The translations under genes were made by a program, and so were the position numbers. A DNA stretch of 64,000 nt from Mesotoga sp. UBA6090 (GTDB taxonomy: Bacteria > Thermotogota > Thermotogae > Petrotogales > Kosmotogaceae). The stretch is taken from positions 15,265-79,264 of the forward strand of contig NZ_DIXC01000014.1 in NCBI RefSeq assembly GCF_002435945.1, in the 5' to 3' direction. Positions 9,661-18,606 of the stretch are shown here, in pieces; position 1 is the first letter of the stretch, and each line of letters begins with the position of its first letter. The notes below the pieces were generated by a model. It was not told where the DNA came from and made no database searches. It saw only the letters and a program-made list of their open reading frames with translations.

Positions 9661-9861
9661 CACTAAGTTCTCCAGTCGATCAGCCTCCAATTTGATGTAT
9701 TTGTTCTAGCCTAGCTTTGACAGGAAGCGTTTGATCTAATCTAATAAACCTTGTAGCGTCCGACCTTACTTTTCGAGTAGTTTTATTTTGATGCAACGTT
9801 ACCCTTTTCGAGTAGATTATTTGTTATGCATATCGCCGACGAGAATCTGCGGGTCTTGAAG

Positions 9862-9870
9862 TGCTATAAT
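9862..9870 (+). promoter_or_regulatory. Extended -10 promoter for the amidotransferase-proCAB operon
   Basis: TGCTATAAT at 9862-9870 is a perfect TATAAT with the TGn extension. No good -35 is visible, which is typical of extended -10 promoters. The predicted start near 9877 leaves a short leader containing GGAGGTAGG and the GTG at 9897. Confidence 0.65.
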
Positions 9871-9896
9871 AACCGCAAATGGCGGAGGTAGGTCGT

Positions 9897-10481
9897 GTGA
9901 TCTGCATTTTGGTTAACGACATTGATTTTGAGACAGCTTTATCTCCTGTTGAAAGAGCTTTGGAGATGCTAGATGTGAAGTTCAGAACCTGGAAAACCTT
10001 TCTGAAGGGATTTCCTGAAGATAAATTCCGTTGCGACGGGCTCATCCTAACGGGCGGTTTTTCGATGAGTGAGTATTTTGAAGGAGTTGCACCTTTGTGG
10101 GGAGCCGCTTATGTGAAGAGATTTCCTGGTCCCGTTCTAGGGATTTGTCTGGGAATGCAGATATTGGCCCGGCTTTCTGAGGAATCACTTGTACTATCCA
10201 GAGAGCTTGGAGTCTCAAAGATTCGGCTTGATAACTCATGCGAGCTCTTCTCTGGAATGAAATGCGAAGTGGAAGCATATCAACGACATAACTATGGTCT
10301 TCCCTATGTTCCTTACGAGTACGACCAGATTGCGTGGGGAGACGCAACTTTTATCCAGGGAATCGCCTCTCAGGACGGAACAAGATTTGGTGTTCAGTTT
10401 CACCCTGAAGAAACCGCACTTGGCTCAGAGGAGGAGTTGATAGGGATTTTTTCCAACTTTTCCAGAATTGTTTGTTCTTAA
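9897..10481 (+). CDS. Class I glutamine amidotransferase-domain protein
   Basis: A stand-alone GATase1 domain of about 194 residues. Numbered from an in-frame ATG 18 bases upstream, the nucleophile is Cys90 in GPVLGICLGMQ, and the catalytic His175 and Glu177 are in GVQFHPEE, so the glutamine-hydrolysing triad is intact. The usual synthase partner is absent. GTG 9897 is chosen as start because GGAGGTAGG (9884-9892) lies in front of it and downstream of the ATG at 9879. It lies 24 bases before proC and shares its transcript, which suggests a link to glutamate or proline supply; this is inference. It resembles TrpG, PabA and GuaA-N domains equally, and the ammonia acceptor cannot be named. Confidence 0.75.
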   Translation: MICILVNDIDFETALSPVERALEMLDVKFRTWKTFLKGFPEDKFRCDGLILTGGFSMSEYFEGVAPLWGAAYVKRFPGPVLGICLGMQILARLSEESLVLSRELGVSKIRLDNSCELFSGMKCEVEAYQRHNYGLPYVPYEYDQIAWGDATFIQGIASQDGTRFGVQFHPEETALGSEEELIGIFSNFSRIVCS

Positions 10482-10505
10482 TGAGGAATGAATGGGGAGG
10501 AGAAA

Positions 10506-11336
10506 ATGAAAATAGGAATTATCGGAGTGGGAAACATAGGCAGTATTTTTGCAAGCAGACTCCTTGGAGAGCTACGAGATCTCGATAAACTCTACTTGTT
10601 AGATAGAAATCAAGAGCGTCTTTCAAACTATTCTTCAGAAGACGACAGAGTAGAGATTGCTTCGAGTCCGGATGAAGTTCTTTCAAACTGTACTCATGTG
10701 ATCATTGCTGTTAAACCTCAGGATTGTCTGGAGCTCTTCTCGGAGATAATTAACGGCAAGAACGCTTGCCCGATTATCATAAGCACAATAACAGGGATAG
10801 AGATAAATCTGATTTCTGAAAAGACAGGGTTGAAAAGGATCGCCCGAATCATGCCGAATGTTCCAAGTGCTATTGGTCGTGGAGTTACGGGTTTTGTCTG
10901 CTCAAGTTCGCTAACTGGAAGGGATAAGAGAGATGTTGAAAGAATTCTTCTCACGATGGGCGAGATTGTCGAGGTCCGTGAAAATGATCTAGCCGCAGTA
11001 ACTGCTTTGAGCGGCAGTGGACCGGCCTTTGTTTTTGTCATAGTCGAGTCTCTGATAGACGTAGGTTTGAAGATGGGTCTATCCTACGATGTTGCCAGAG
11101 AGCTGATTCTTGGCACTCTGGGAGGTTCTGTTGAGCTTCTGAAGGTGAAGGGGAATCACCCTGGCGAGTTCCGTCATCTTGTAACCTCTCCAGGAGGGAC
11201 AACCATCGAGGGAATTTACTCACTGGAAAGAGAGGGGTTGAGGGGTACCATAATGAAGGCGTTGTTCGACACTTATCTGAGAGCGAAAGAGATAAACTCC
11301 GAGCTGGAGGTGACCAATGATAGAACTTCTAGATAA
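10506..11336 (+). CDS. proC: Pyrroline-5-carboxylate reductase
   Basis: Last step of proline synthesis: NAD(P)H reduction of 1-pyrroline-5-carboxylate. About 276 residues. The N-terminal Rossmann motif is GIIGVGNIGSIFASRLL. The signature block ALSGSGPAFVFVIVESLIDVG is in the C-terminal half, followed by the SPGGTTIEG motif near the end. ATG 10506 is chosen because GGGGAGGAG lies just upstream; the earlier ATG at 10488 precedes that site. It overlaps proA by 20 bases. All three proline enzymes are therefore made from one transcript starting with the amidotransferase. Confidence 0.95.
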   Translation: MKIGIIGVGNIGSIFASRLLGELRDLDKLYLLDRNQERLSNYSSEDDRVEIASSPDEVLSNCTHVIIAVKPQDCLELFSEIINGKNACPIIISTITGIEINLISEKTGLKRIARIMPNVPSAIGRGVTGFVCSSSLTGRDKRDVERILLTMGEIVEVRENDLAAVTALSGSGPAFVFVIVESLIDVGLKMGLSYDVARELILGTLGGSVELLKVKGNHPGEFRHLVTSPGGTTIEGIYSLEREGLRGTIMKALFDTYLRAKEINSELEVTNDRTSR

Positions 11337-12561
11337 GGGGGAGAAAGTAAAAGCTGCCTCGAGAAAGCTGAGGTTGCTGAGTACAGATGAGAAGAACGAA
11401 GCGATCCTGTCTATCTCCCGAGAACTCGAAGCTCATAAAGAGGGGATCCTGCTGGCCAATTCCATTGATGTTGAGAATTCGAAAAAGAAGGGAATGAAGG
11501 AGTCTCTCGTCGATAGACTTGCCCTTTCAGAAGATAGAATAGCGGGAATGATCGAATCATGCAAAAATGTTGTCTCTCTGTCTGACCCGGTCGGCGAAAT
11601 CGAGAATACATGGGTACAGAAGGATGGGCTGCAAATCTCTAGAGTAAGAGTGCCCATAGGTGCCATAGGTATGATTTATGAATCGAGGCCGAATGTGACG
11701 GTCGATGCGTCGATTCTTTCTCTAAAATCCGGCAATTCAGTCCTCCTAAAGGGGGGAAGTGATGCGATTAACTCAAACAAAGCGATTGTCTCGATAATAA
11801 AGAAAGCGCTGACTTCGGCAGGACTTCCCGAGGGTTCAGTTGAACTTGTCGAAGACACTTCTCATCAAGCAGTTGAAGAGATGTTGAAGATGAACCAGTA
11901 CCTTTCTTTGATCATTCCAAGGGGAGGGGCCGGCTTGATTAAGTTCGTCGTCAATAACTCCAGAATACCGGTAATAGAGACTGGAACTGGCAACTGTCAC
12001 ATCTTCATTGATTATAATGCCGATGTCGACAAAGCGGTGATGATAGTTGAAAATGCCAAGACTCAAAGACCCGGAACCTGCAATGCAGTCGAAACACTTC
12101 TTGTTCACAGGGCGATTGCTGCTGAGTTCATCCCTCGTGCCGCACAGATCCTGACTGAAAAAGGAGTTGAGCTCAGAGGCTGTACTGAGTCGATAAGATA
12201 CTGGAAGATGCTACCTGCAACTGAGGAAGACTATGCTACAGAGTTTCTCGATCTCGTTCTGGCGGTGAAGATAGTTGAAGACGTCGATGAGGCGATATCG
12301 CATATCGAGAAATACTCAACGGGTCACTCGGAGGCCATCTTAACAAATGATTACGCCAACTCGAGACGTTTTCTGAAAGCTGTGGATTCCGCCGCCGTCT
12401 ACGTCAATGCATCAACTCGTTTCACAGATGGAGGAGAATTCGGCTTTGGCAGCGAGATTGGCATAAGTACTCAGAAGCTTCATGCTCGAGGCCCGTTTGG
12501 CCTGAAAGAGCTCACTAGCTATAAGTACACGATACTGGGTGATAACCAGGTGAGAAAGTAA
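11317..12561 (+). CDS. proA: Gamma-glutamyl phosphate reductase
   Basis: Second step of proline synthesis: NADPH-dependent reduction of glutamyl 5-phosphate to glutamate semialdehyde. 414 residues, full length. An aldehyde-dehydrogenase-like fold is shown by VPIGAIGMIYESRPNVTVDA, LLKGGSDAINSN, and the catalytic-cysteine region KTQRPGTCNAVETLL. The C-terminus has the SAAVYVNASTRFTDGGEFGFGSE block. It overlaps proC by 20 bases and touches proB by one base (TAATG). The order proC-proA-proB is the reverse of the common proB-proA. Confidence 0.96.
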   Translation: MIELLDKGEKVKAASRKLRLLSTDEKNEAILSISRELEAHKEGILLANSIDVENSKKKGMKESLVDRLALSEDRIAGMIESCKNVVSLSDPVGEIENTWVQKDGLQISRVRVPIGAIGMIYESRPNVTVDASILSLKSGNSVLLKGGSDAINSNKAIVSIIKKALTSAGLPEGSVELVEDTSHQAVEEMLKMNQYLSLIIPRGGAGLIKFVVNNSRIPVIETGTGNCHIFIDYNADVDKAVMIVENAKTQRPGTCNAVETLLVHRAIAAEFIPRAAQILTEKGVELRGCTESIRYWKMLPATEEDYATEFLDLVLAVKIVEDVDEAISHIEKYSTGHSEAILTNDYANSRRFLKAVDSAAVYVNASTRFTDGGEFGFGSEIGISTQKLHARGPFGLKELTSYKYTILGDNQVRK

Positions 12562-13622
12562 TGTCCAGGATTGTTCTTAAGGTTGGCTCAAATCTGCTGG
12601 TAAGAAAGAATGGAGAAATAGACAAGAAGTATATAGCTGAGCTTGCAAGGGAAATCTCTATGCTCAAGGCTAACGACAACCAGGTTGTTCTCGTATCTTC
12701 GGGAGCAAAGGCGGCCGGTTTTGGTTATCTTGAAGGAAGGAAACCAATCAGTGACCTCTACATGAAACAGGCTCTTTGTGCAGCGGGTCAGGTTCAGCTT
12801 ATGAAGCTCTATGAAACAGTCTTTGGTCTTTTTGGTGAGAAGATAGCGCAGATTCTCGTAAACAGGGACGACTTCGGCGACAGAAAAAGGTTCCTTAACT
12901 TGAGAAACACTCTGATTGGACTCCTGGAGCTTGGACTGGTTCCTGTAGTCAATGAAAACGACACGACATCCACCGAGGAGATAATGTTTGGAGACAACGA
13001 CATACTTGCATCTATGTTTGCAATTGGATGGCAGGCAGATTTGCTTGTTCTGATGTCTACCGTTAAAGGAGTGGTGGACGAGAATGGTGAAGTCATCTCA
13101 ATATTTGATGCGTCCAGGAGACTGAAGAACATAGAAAGCTCGTCGTGGGGTACCGGAGGCATAGATACAAAGATAAGAGCCGCACGGGCCGCATCTGCGA
13201 GCGGAATCAGAAGTTGCATATGCAACGGTAGAGAACTAGGGCAGATTGAAGGCTTTGTTAAGGGGAGAGATATTGGAACGGTCTTCACTCCGATAGAGTC
13301 GCCCGGCGCTCGCAAGACATGGATTGGATTTCTATCAACTCCGAAGGGGGTAATCAAGATAAATCGAGGAGCCGAGGGCGCAATTAGAAGAGGGAAAAGC
13401 CTTCTTGCCGTAGGTGTGGAAGATGTTTCAGGAGACTTTTCTGAGGGAGAGGTAGTAAGCATATCTTCGCTGAAAGGTGAAGAGATTGCCAGAGGAATCT
13501 CAAACTTCAGTGCGCTTGAAGTCAAGAAAATCAGGGGAGTGAGGAGCGACAGAATATCCTCAGTACTGGGGCATGACTGCGCAAAAGTAGTAGTTCACAT
13601 TGATAATTCTTATCGTGTTTAG
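12561..13622 (+). CDS. proB: Glutamate 5-kinase with C-terminal PUA domain
   Basis: First and committed step of proline synthesis, phosphorylating glutamate. 353 residues. The amino-acid-kinase domain starts with RIVLKVGSNLLV and contains VSSGAKAAGFG, the VVNENDTTSTEE glutamate-binding block and the GTGGIDTKIRAA lysine block. A PUA domain follows from about residue 260 (GVIKINRGAEGAIRRGKSLLAVGV). This long, PUA-bearing form is usually feedback-inhibited by proline. Its start codon shares one base with the proA stop. The kinase comes last in the operon although it acts first. Confidence 0.95.
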   Translation: MSRIVLKVGSNLLVRKNGEIDKKYIAELAREISMLKANDNQVVLVSSGAKAAGFGYLEGRKPISDLYMKQALCAAGQVQLMKLYETVFGLFGEKIAQILVNRDDFGDRKRFLNLRNTLIGLLELGLVPVVNENDTTSTEEIMFGDNDILASMFAIGWQADLLVLMSTVKGVVDENGEVISIFDASRRLKNIESSSWGTGGIDTKIRAARAASASGIRSCICNGRELGQIEGFVKGRDIGTVFTPIESPGARKTWIGFLSTPKGVIKINRGAEGAIRRGKSLLAVGVEDVSGDFSEGEVVSISSLKGEEIARGISNFSALEVKKIRGVRSDRISSVLGHDCAKVVVHIDNSYRV

Positions 13623-13626
13623 CTGC

Positions 13627-13648
13627 GTTCTTCATGAGAACATTTTTT
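13627..13648 (+). terminator. Terminator after proB
   Basis: GTTCT (13627-13631) pairs with AGAAC (13637-13641) around a 5-base loop, followed by ATTTTTT. The stem is short but the T tract is good and it starts 5 bases after the stop. Confidence 0.5.
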
Positions 13649-13871
13649 GCCATGCACTCTTCTAGATAATCGTCACGTGATGTTTGGAATGAAATAGTCG
13701 TGCTGATCAAAAGTGACAATCCGACTGAAAACAGATTCTTGAGTAAAGCGTACATGTCAATAGAGAGTTTAGATCTATACTGACTTCGGAGTGCTAGTTA
13801 TGGCAATCTTTAAACCGAGGTTTGTCTATCCCGTTATATACTTTTATTGAAACGATTGCTGGAGGTGAAGT

Positions 13872-15212
13872 ATGTATAGTTTTCCGGACAATCTTTACTC
13901 CGATGTGAGAGTTGAGGACGTTTCAAAGAGTGACATCATTGTTACTCTCGGGCGTACTGATAACATGAAAGCGCAGAAGTATGTCGCGGCTTTCATAAGG
14001 GTCTTTGATGGAGAAAGGTGGTACTATAGCTCGACTACGAATCTGGATTCCGTTCAAGAGGAATTGGATAGACTTGCCTGTCTTGCAAAAAGGAATCCCG
14101 CTATCGAAGAAAACAGAATCGTTCGCAAATTCGAAGTCAACAAGGGATCCTATTTGAGCTACGAAAAAGATGAAGATTTCTCTCTAGTCTCTCTCAGTGA
14201 AAAATACGATTTGCTCTCAAGTTATTTTCCTCTCATTGGAGAGAGCGAGCTTGTGAAATTCTTGAGAGGTCAATATATTGATCAGAGAGTTGTTAAGAGC
14301 TTCTTTTCAAGCAAAGGTGCAGATCTCACATTTGATTATCAACGGGTCGGCTTCAGACTGCTCTATCAGATGGTTTGTGGTGAGGATCAGTTCATGGAAA
14401 GATTTGATCTGGCGGGAAATACACTGGATGTGATTAAAGATCTCCACGAGGAAGTTGGGCAGACAGTTAAGACCTCTGAAGATTTCATAAGAAATGCCAA
14501 ACCCGTCACCCCAGGAAAATATCCGGTTATTCTATCTCCTGAAGCTGCAGGGGTATTTGCCCATGAGAGTTTTGGACATAAGAGCGAAGCAGACTTCATG
14601 CTTGGAGACAAGACCATGATGGAAGAGTGGAAGATTGGACGAAAAGTCGGAAGTGAAGTACTCTCAATCATCGACGACGGAAACAAACCGGGAGTTGGGC
14701 ATGTTGCATTCGATGACGAAGGAACGAAGGCGGTTGAAACTTACCTGATAAGAGACGGTTATCTGTCGGGAAGATTGCACAGCGCAGAGACCGCAGCTGC
14801 CCTGGAAGAGGAATTGACGGGAAACGCCAGAGCCGTCAACTTCGAGTATGAACCAGTAGTGAGGATGACAACAACTTTCATATCTCCTGGAGAATTGTCT
14901 TTTGAAGAACTTCTTTCCGGGATTAAAGATGGCGTCTATGTCGATTCCCTCAATCACGGGTCTGGAATGTCGACCTTTACGCTTGCACCAAACAGGGCTT
15001 ATTTGATAAGAGAAGGGAAGATTACGGAGCCGGTCAAGATTTCCGTTGTAACTGGGAGCGTTTTCCAGACGTTGAACGAGATAGAAGGGCTTACTGAGGA
15101 CTTCAAACTTCTCTCATTCTCTCTTGGAGGGTGTGGAAAGATGGAGCAGTTTCCTCTTCCAGTTGGATTTGGCGGACCTTTTGTTCGAGTCCGTTCGCTG
15201 AACGTTCATTAA
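13872..15212 (+). CDS. tldD: TldD-type metalloprotease subunit
   Basis: 446 residues. The TldD zinc motif HExxxH is present as His231, Glu232 and His236 (HESFGHKSEAD). The downstream blocks fit the family: GNARAVNFEYEPVVRMT, YVDSLNHGSG and the C-terminal GCGKMEQFPLPVGFGGPFVRV, whose cysteine is the probable third ligand. ATG start behind TGGAGGTG. The pmbA homologue follows after 13 bases. In Escherichia coli TldD and TldE form a heterodimeric protease that acts on unfolded peptides such as microcin B17 precursor and CcdA. The cellular substrate here is unknown. Confidence 0.93.
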   Translation: MYSFPDNLYSDVRVEDVSKSDIIVTLGRTDNMKAQKYVAAFIRVFDGERWYYSSTTNLDSVQEELDRLACLAKRNPAIEENRIVRKFEVNKGSYLSYEKDEDFSLVSLSEKYDLLSSYFPLIGESELVKFLRGQYIDQRVVKSFFSSKGADLTFDYQRVGFRLLYQMVCGEDQFMERFDLAGNTLDVIKDLHEEVGQTVKTSEDFIRNAKPVTPGKYPVILSPEAAGVFAHESFGHKSEADFMLGDKTMMEEWKIGRKVGSEVLSIIDDGNKPGVGHVAFDDEGTKAVETYLIRDGYLSGRLHSAETAAALEEELTGNARAVNFEYEPVVRMTTTFISPGELSFEELLSGIKDGVYVDSLNHGSGMSTFTLAPNRAYLIREGKITEPVKISVVTGSVFQTLNEIEGLTEDFKLLSFSLGGCGKMEQFPLPVGFGGPFVRVRSLNVH

Positions 15213-15225
15213 GGAGGTGCTATCT

Positions 15226-16461
15226 ATGACAGAAGAGAAGTTGGTAGTCCATTATATAGAGAATGCAGTGAAGATTGTTCAGACTCGTGTTAGCTCACTG
15301 AGAAAAAAGGATGTTCTGCGTACTTCTGTTCGGCTTTACGACGGTAAATCGATGGGAGTTGCAGGTTCGCTTGGCGAATGCGATGAAACAGAGCTCAACG
15401 CCAGAGCTAAACGGTCTCTGGAGCTGGGAATACCTTATCCCTCCGAGGCAACGAAAGATCTGGAACGAGAAGAATACGTCCAGTCCGATCTCCAAAACAG
15501 TGCGGAGCTGCTTGAAGCAACCGAAGAGATTCTTGAAAGGCTTAGGACCGACCAACCTGAGTTTAGCTTCAGTCACATCTTTAGGAGTAGCAAGACTGAA
15601 TCTCAACTGAGAAACAATCTGGGCCTTAATCTAAAATCCTCAAGAGAATCGGTAAGTCTGTCACTCGTAATAAAAGACAAGAAATCATCGAATATTATCG
15701 ATGCGATGACAGGTTACGAGGGCAGGAAGTTCCAGAAGAAGAGATTTATTGAACTTACTAACATGATTTGTGAAGCCTACAAGAATCAGCTCGATGGAAT
15801 CGAAGAGGGAGAATATCCGGTGGTGTTCATGTCAGACGATATCACCTACTACAAGAAGCTATATGAGTCCCTTAACGGAATGCTGTTTGCAACAGGTGGA
15901 TCACTGCTTTCCGGGAAGACTGATATGAAAGTCTTCTCTGAGAAGCTCAACCTTTTGCAGACCAGAAATGTCATGGACGGTTTCAATGAACCCTTCTTCG
16001 ATTCGGAAGGGACGGTAAATGATGCCGATCGATTCGCTTTGATCGAAAACGGTGTAGTAAAATCCCCGTATACAGATAAGAAGACGTCGTCCACTTTTGG
16101 TTTGCCGCTCACTGGCTCTGCCGGTGGAGAATTCGATGGGCTACCTGAACTTGGCACGCCGATGCTCAAGTTCTCTGAATCGGAAGAGACCGTGAAGCAG
16201 CTTCTGCGAGGTCAGAAGGGCATCTTTGTTCTTATCGCCAGCGGCGGAGACTTCACTCAGGATGGTCATTTTGCGACTCCTGCCCAGCTAGCTTTCTTGT
16301 TTGATGGTGAAAGGTTTATTGGAAGACTACCAGAGATCAGCATTTCTTCACATCTGTATGAGATGTTTGGAAAAGACTTTCGTGGAGTTTCAATGGATGA
16401 CTTTCTTGGGCTCGAAAACGCAAAACTGACCGTAATGAATATGAAAGTGGAGAAACTGTAG
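15226..16461 (+). CDS. pmbA: TldE/PmbA-type protease partner subunit
   Basis: About 411 residues and homologous to TldD, but without the HExxxH motif, as expected for the non-catalytic TldE partner. The C-terminal region has the family glycine-rich stretch GSAGGEFDGLPELGTPML and the GDFTQDGHFATP block. The start is ATG 15226 because AAGGAGGT (15211-15218) sits 7 bases upstream; an in-frame GTG at 15217 overlaps that site. It is paired with tldD and probably forms the protease heterodimer with it. Confidence 0.9.
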   Translation: MTEEKLVVHYIENAVKIVQTRVSSLRKKDVLRTSVRLYDGKSMGVAGSLGECDETELNARAKRSLELGIPYPSEATKDLEREEYVQSDLQNSAELLEATEEILERLRTDQPEFSFSHIFRSSKTESQLRNNLGLNLKSSRESVSLSLVIKDKKSSNIIDAMTGYEGRKFQKKRFIELTNMICEAYKNQLDGIEEGEYPVVFMSDDITYYKKLYESLNGMLFATGGSLLSGKTDMKVFSEKLNLLQTRNVMDGFNEPFFDSEGTVNDADRFALIENGVVKSPYTDKKTSSTFGLPLTGSAGGEFDGLPELGTPMLKFSESEETVKQLLRGQKGIFVLIASGGDFTQDGHFATPAQLAFLFDGERFIGRLPEISISSHLYEMFGKDFRGVSMDDFLGLENAKLTVMNMKVEKL

Positions 16462-16538
16462 TGTTTCCGGCTGATAAATGAGGAGCCCCTCCAGCTATTC
16501 TGGGAGACAGTTTTTTGAACTGAATCAGGAGGTGTTCG

Positions 16539-17549
16539 ATGCACTCGATAGCTATACTTGGAGCGGGGATGATGGGGAACGTCCACGCGAGAGCCTACAG
16601 GGACATGAACCAAACGAGTTCCATCTGGATAGTCGATCCAGTCGCAAGCAGGGCAAGAGTGCTCGCGGAGAGTTATGGAGCGGTTGTTGCCAGCTTTGAG
16701 GAAGTCCTTGAAAACGACGGTATAGATATAGTGGACATCTGCACGCCGACATTCACTCACAGGGATCTTGCCATCAGGGCGCTGGAGGTTGGGAAGCATG
16801 TCTTCTGTGAAAAGCCCGTTGCTCTGAAGCTGGGAGACGCCAGAGCAATGGACGAAGCGGCCGGAAAGAGCGGCATGAAGTTCATGGTAGGTCATGTCGT
16901 ACGCTTCTTTCCGCAATATAGTGTGGTAAAGGAACTCTCTGTGGCAAGGGATATCGGTGAGATTGTGATGGCGCGGCTCTACAGAGGCGGCTCTTTCCCC
17001 TCTCATGGGATTGACAATTGGTTTGCAGATCCAGAAAAGAGCGGAGGCGTCTTTGTTGATCTATCCATACACGATTTCGATTTTCTCAGAAAACTACTCG
17101 GTCCAGTGACCACGGTTGAAGCCAGGTCCTCCATGCTGAGTTCCGATAAGAAAAAGAGCTCTTTCGATCATGGGATGGCAATTCTGAAGTTCAAGTCCGG
17201 CGCTCTGGCGCACGTTGAAGGTAGTTGGGCCGAACCGCCCGGGATGCCCGTCGGCTTTGGGACGTTCTACGAATTCATCGGGACCAGGGGAATGATCACC
17301 AACAGTTACGAGAGAGAAACGACACTTAAGCTGCAAACCTCGATCGACGGAAACCCAAAATACGCACAGGAAAATCCCGCTCATTTTGATCCTTACGCTG
17401 CTGAGCTGAAATCGTTCTTACTCTCGGTAGATGAAAATAAGGAAGTACCTGTGAACGGAAAAGAGGCCATCGAGTCGTTGAGAATCGCACTGGCGGCCAA
17501 CCTGTCGGCAAAACTGCTCAGACCGGTCGAACTTTCGGAGGTGCACTGA
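16539..17549 (+). CDS. Gfo/Idh/MocA family oxidoreductase
   Basis: NAD(P)-dependent sugar or polyol dehydrogenase. 336 residues. The N-terminal Rossmann fold begins IAILGAGMMGNVHARAY, with the family EKP motif at 91-93 (VFCEKPVAL). The C-terminal beta-sheet domain carries GGVFVDLSIHDFDFLRKLLG, whose Asp/His pair lies at the active site. ATG start behind AGGAGGTG. It is followed directly by a second member of the same family, so both probably act on one sugar derivative, for example inositol-like or keto-sugar interconversion. The substrate is not deducible. Confidence 0.85.
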   Translation: MHSIAILGAGMMGNVHARAYRDMNQTSSIWIVDPVASRARVLAESYGAVVASFEEVLENDGIDIVDICTPTFTHRDLAIRALEVGKHVFCEKPVALKLGDARAMDEAAGKSGMKFMVGHVVRFFPQYSVVKELSVARDIGEIVMARLYRGGSFPSHGIDNWFADPEKSGGVFVDLSIHDFDFLRKLLGPVTTVEARSSMLSSDKKKSSFDHGMAILKFKSGALAHVEGSWAEPPGMPVGFGTFYEFIGTRGMITNSYERETTLKLQTSIDGNPKYAQENPAHFDPYAAELKSFLLSVDENKEVPVNGKEAIESLRIALAANLSAKLLRPVELSEVH

Positions 17550-17550
17550 G

Positions 17551-18525
17551 ATGATGAAAATCGGGATTCTCGGTATTGCACATATGCACGGTTACAGTTA
17601 TGCGAGAGCGTTGAATGGAATGAATGATGTCGAGATTACTGGGCTTTACGACGACGATGGATACAGAATGAACAAAGCATGCAGAGAACTTGGGATTAAG
17701 TCCTGCGAACATCCCGAAGAACTCGTTGCCGGAAGCGATGGAGTGATAGTAACTAGCGAGAACTCGACTCACAGGGAGTTCGTTGAGATCGCCGCTCGAA
17801 AGGGGAAACACGTTCTCTGCGAAAAGCCGATCGCAACAACCGTAGAAGACGCAAATGCAATGGTGGAGATCTGCAAGGAGAATAACGTTAAACTTCAAAT
17901 GGCCTTTCCGGTTAGGTACAGCGCCTCTGTCAGAAAGGCCAAAGAGATTATAGGGGCCGGTTTTCTGGGCGATGTAATCAACTTGGTCGGGACTAACCAT
18001 GGGAGAATGCCTGGCGGGTGGTTCACGGATCCCGAGCTGAGTGGTGGCGGAGCCGTGATGGATCATACCGTTCATGTGGTCGACATTGTGAGGTGGCTTC
18101 TTGACTGTGAATTCACAACGGTCTACGCCACTTTCGGTACCCTGATACACGATATATGGGTCGAGGATTGCGGACTGGAGATGTTCAAACTCTCGACAGG
18201 CCAGTACATGACATTGGACTGCAGCTGGTCGAGACCAAGGGCACACCCTTATTGGGGAGATGTTACGTTGCGCATTGTAGGAACAAAGGGAACACTCTTT
18301 CTGGACGTCTTCAACTCGAAAATCGAAGTCTACTCAAATGAAAGTGGTTCAAGCTGGGAGAATTACGGTGATAATCTAGATCAGCTATTGATTGAGGAGT
18401 TTGTAGAAGTGCTCAGGTCAGGTAGAAGCCCGTTTACGATAGGGGAAGATGGATTACAAGCCTTGAAGGTAGTTTGTTCTGCCTACAGGAGTCTTAAAGA
18501 GGGAACAGAGACGAAAATTGTCTAG
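17551..18525 (+). CDS. Gfo/Idh/MocA family oxidoreductase (second copy)
   Basis: 324 residues, with Rossmann motif GILGIAHMHGYSYARAL and EKP again at 91-93 (VLCEKPIAT). The catalytic-domain block GGGAVMDHTVHVVDIVRWLL is well conserved. The glycine motif ends in a histidine-rich HMHG rather than the usual GxxH, a small difference from its neighbour. It starts one base after the stop of the first dehydrogenase (TGAGATG) behind GGAGGTG, so translation is coupled. The two proteins are clearly different subfamilies rather than a recent duplication. Confidence 0.85.
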   Translation: MMKIGILGIAHMHGYSYARALNGMNDVEITGLYDDDGYRMNKACRELGIKSCEHPEELVAGSDGVIVTSENSTHREFVEIAARKGKHVLCEKPIATTVEDANAMVEICKENNVKLQMAFPVRYSASVRKAKEIIGAGFLGDVINLVGTNHGRMPGGWFTDPELSGGGAVMDHTVHVVDIVRWLLDCEFTTVYATFGTLIHDIWVEDCGLEMFKLSTGQYMTLDCSWSRPRAHPYWGDVTLRIVGTKGTLFLDVFNSKIEVYSNESGSSWENYGDNLDQLLIEEFVEVLRSGRSPFTIGEDGLQALKVVCSAYRSLKEGTETKIV

Positions 18526-18565
18526 CACCGTTCCAGTATTTTCTTCTCAGTTTTCAGCTCTGGGG

Positions 18566-18571
18566 TATAAT
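18566..18571 (+). promoter_or_regulatory. -10 element upstream of the methyltransferase gene
   Basis: A perfect TATAAT lies 36 bases before the TTG start, giving a predicted transcription start near 18578 and a short leader with GAGGTG. No convincing -35 is visible. Confidence 0.45.
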
Positions 18572-18606
18572 CAAGAAGAGATGAACACAGTTATGAGGTG
18601 AGCTAA

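Noticed and set aside
12809..13525. 238-codon minus-strand frame inside proB
   Set aside because: Complementary-strand shadow of proB; composition typical of such frames.
13872..16461. TldD/PmbA pair considered as part of a peptide-modification (RiPP) cluster
   Set aside because: No precursor peptide, radical-SAM or cyclodehydratase gene is nearby; the pair is common housekeeping.
16266..17006. 246-codon minus-strand frame across pmbA and the first Gfo/Idh gene
   Set aside because: Spans two real genes on the other strand, without RBS or domain.
17518..18246. 242-codon minus-strand frame in the second Gfo/Idh gene
   Set aside because: Antisense shadow, no recognisable protein.
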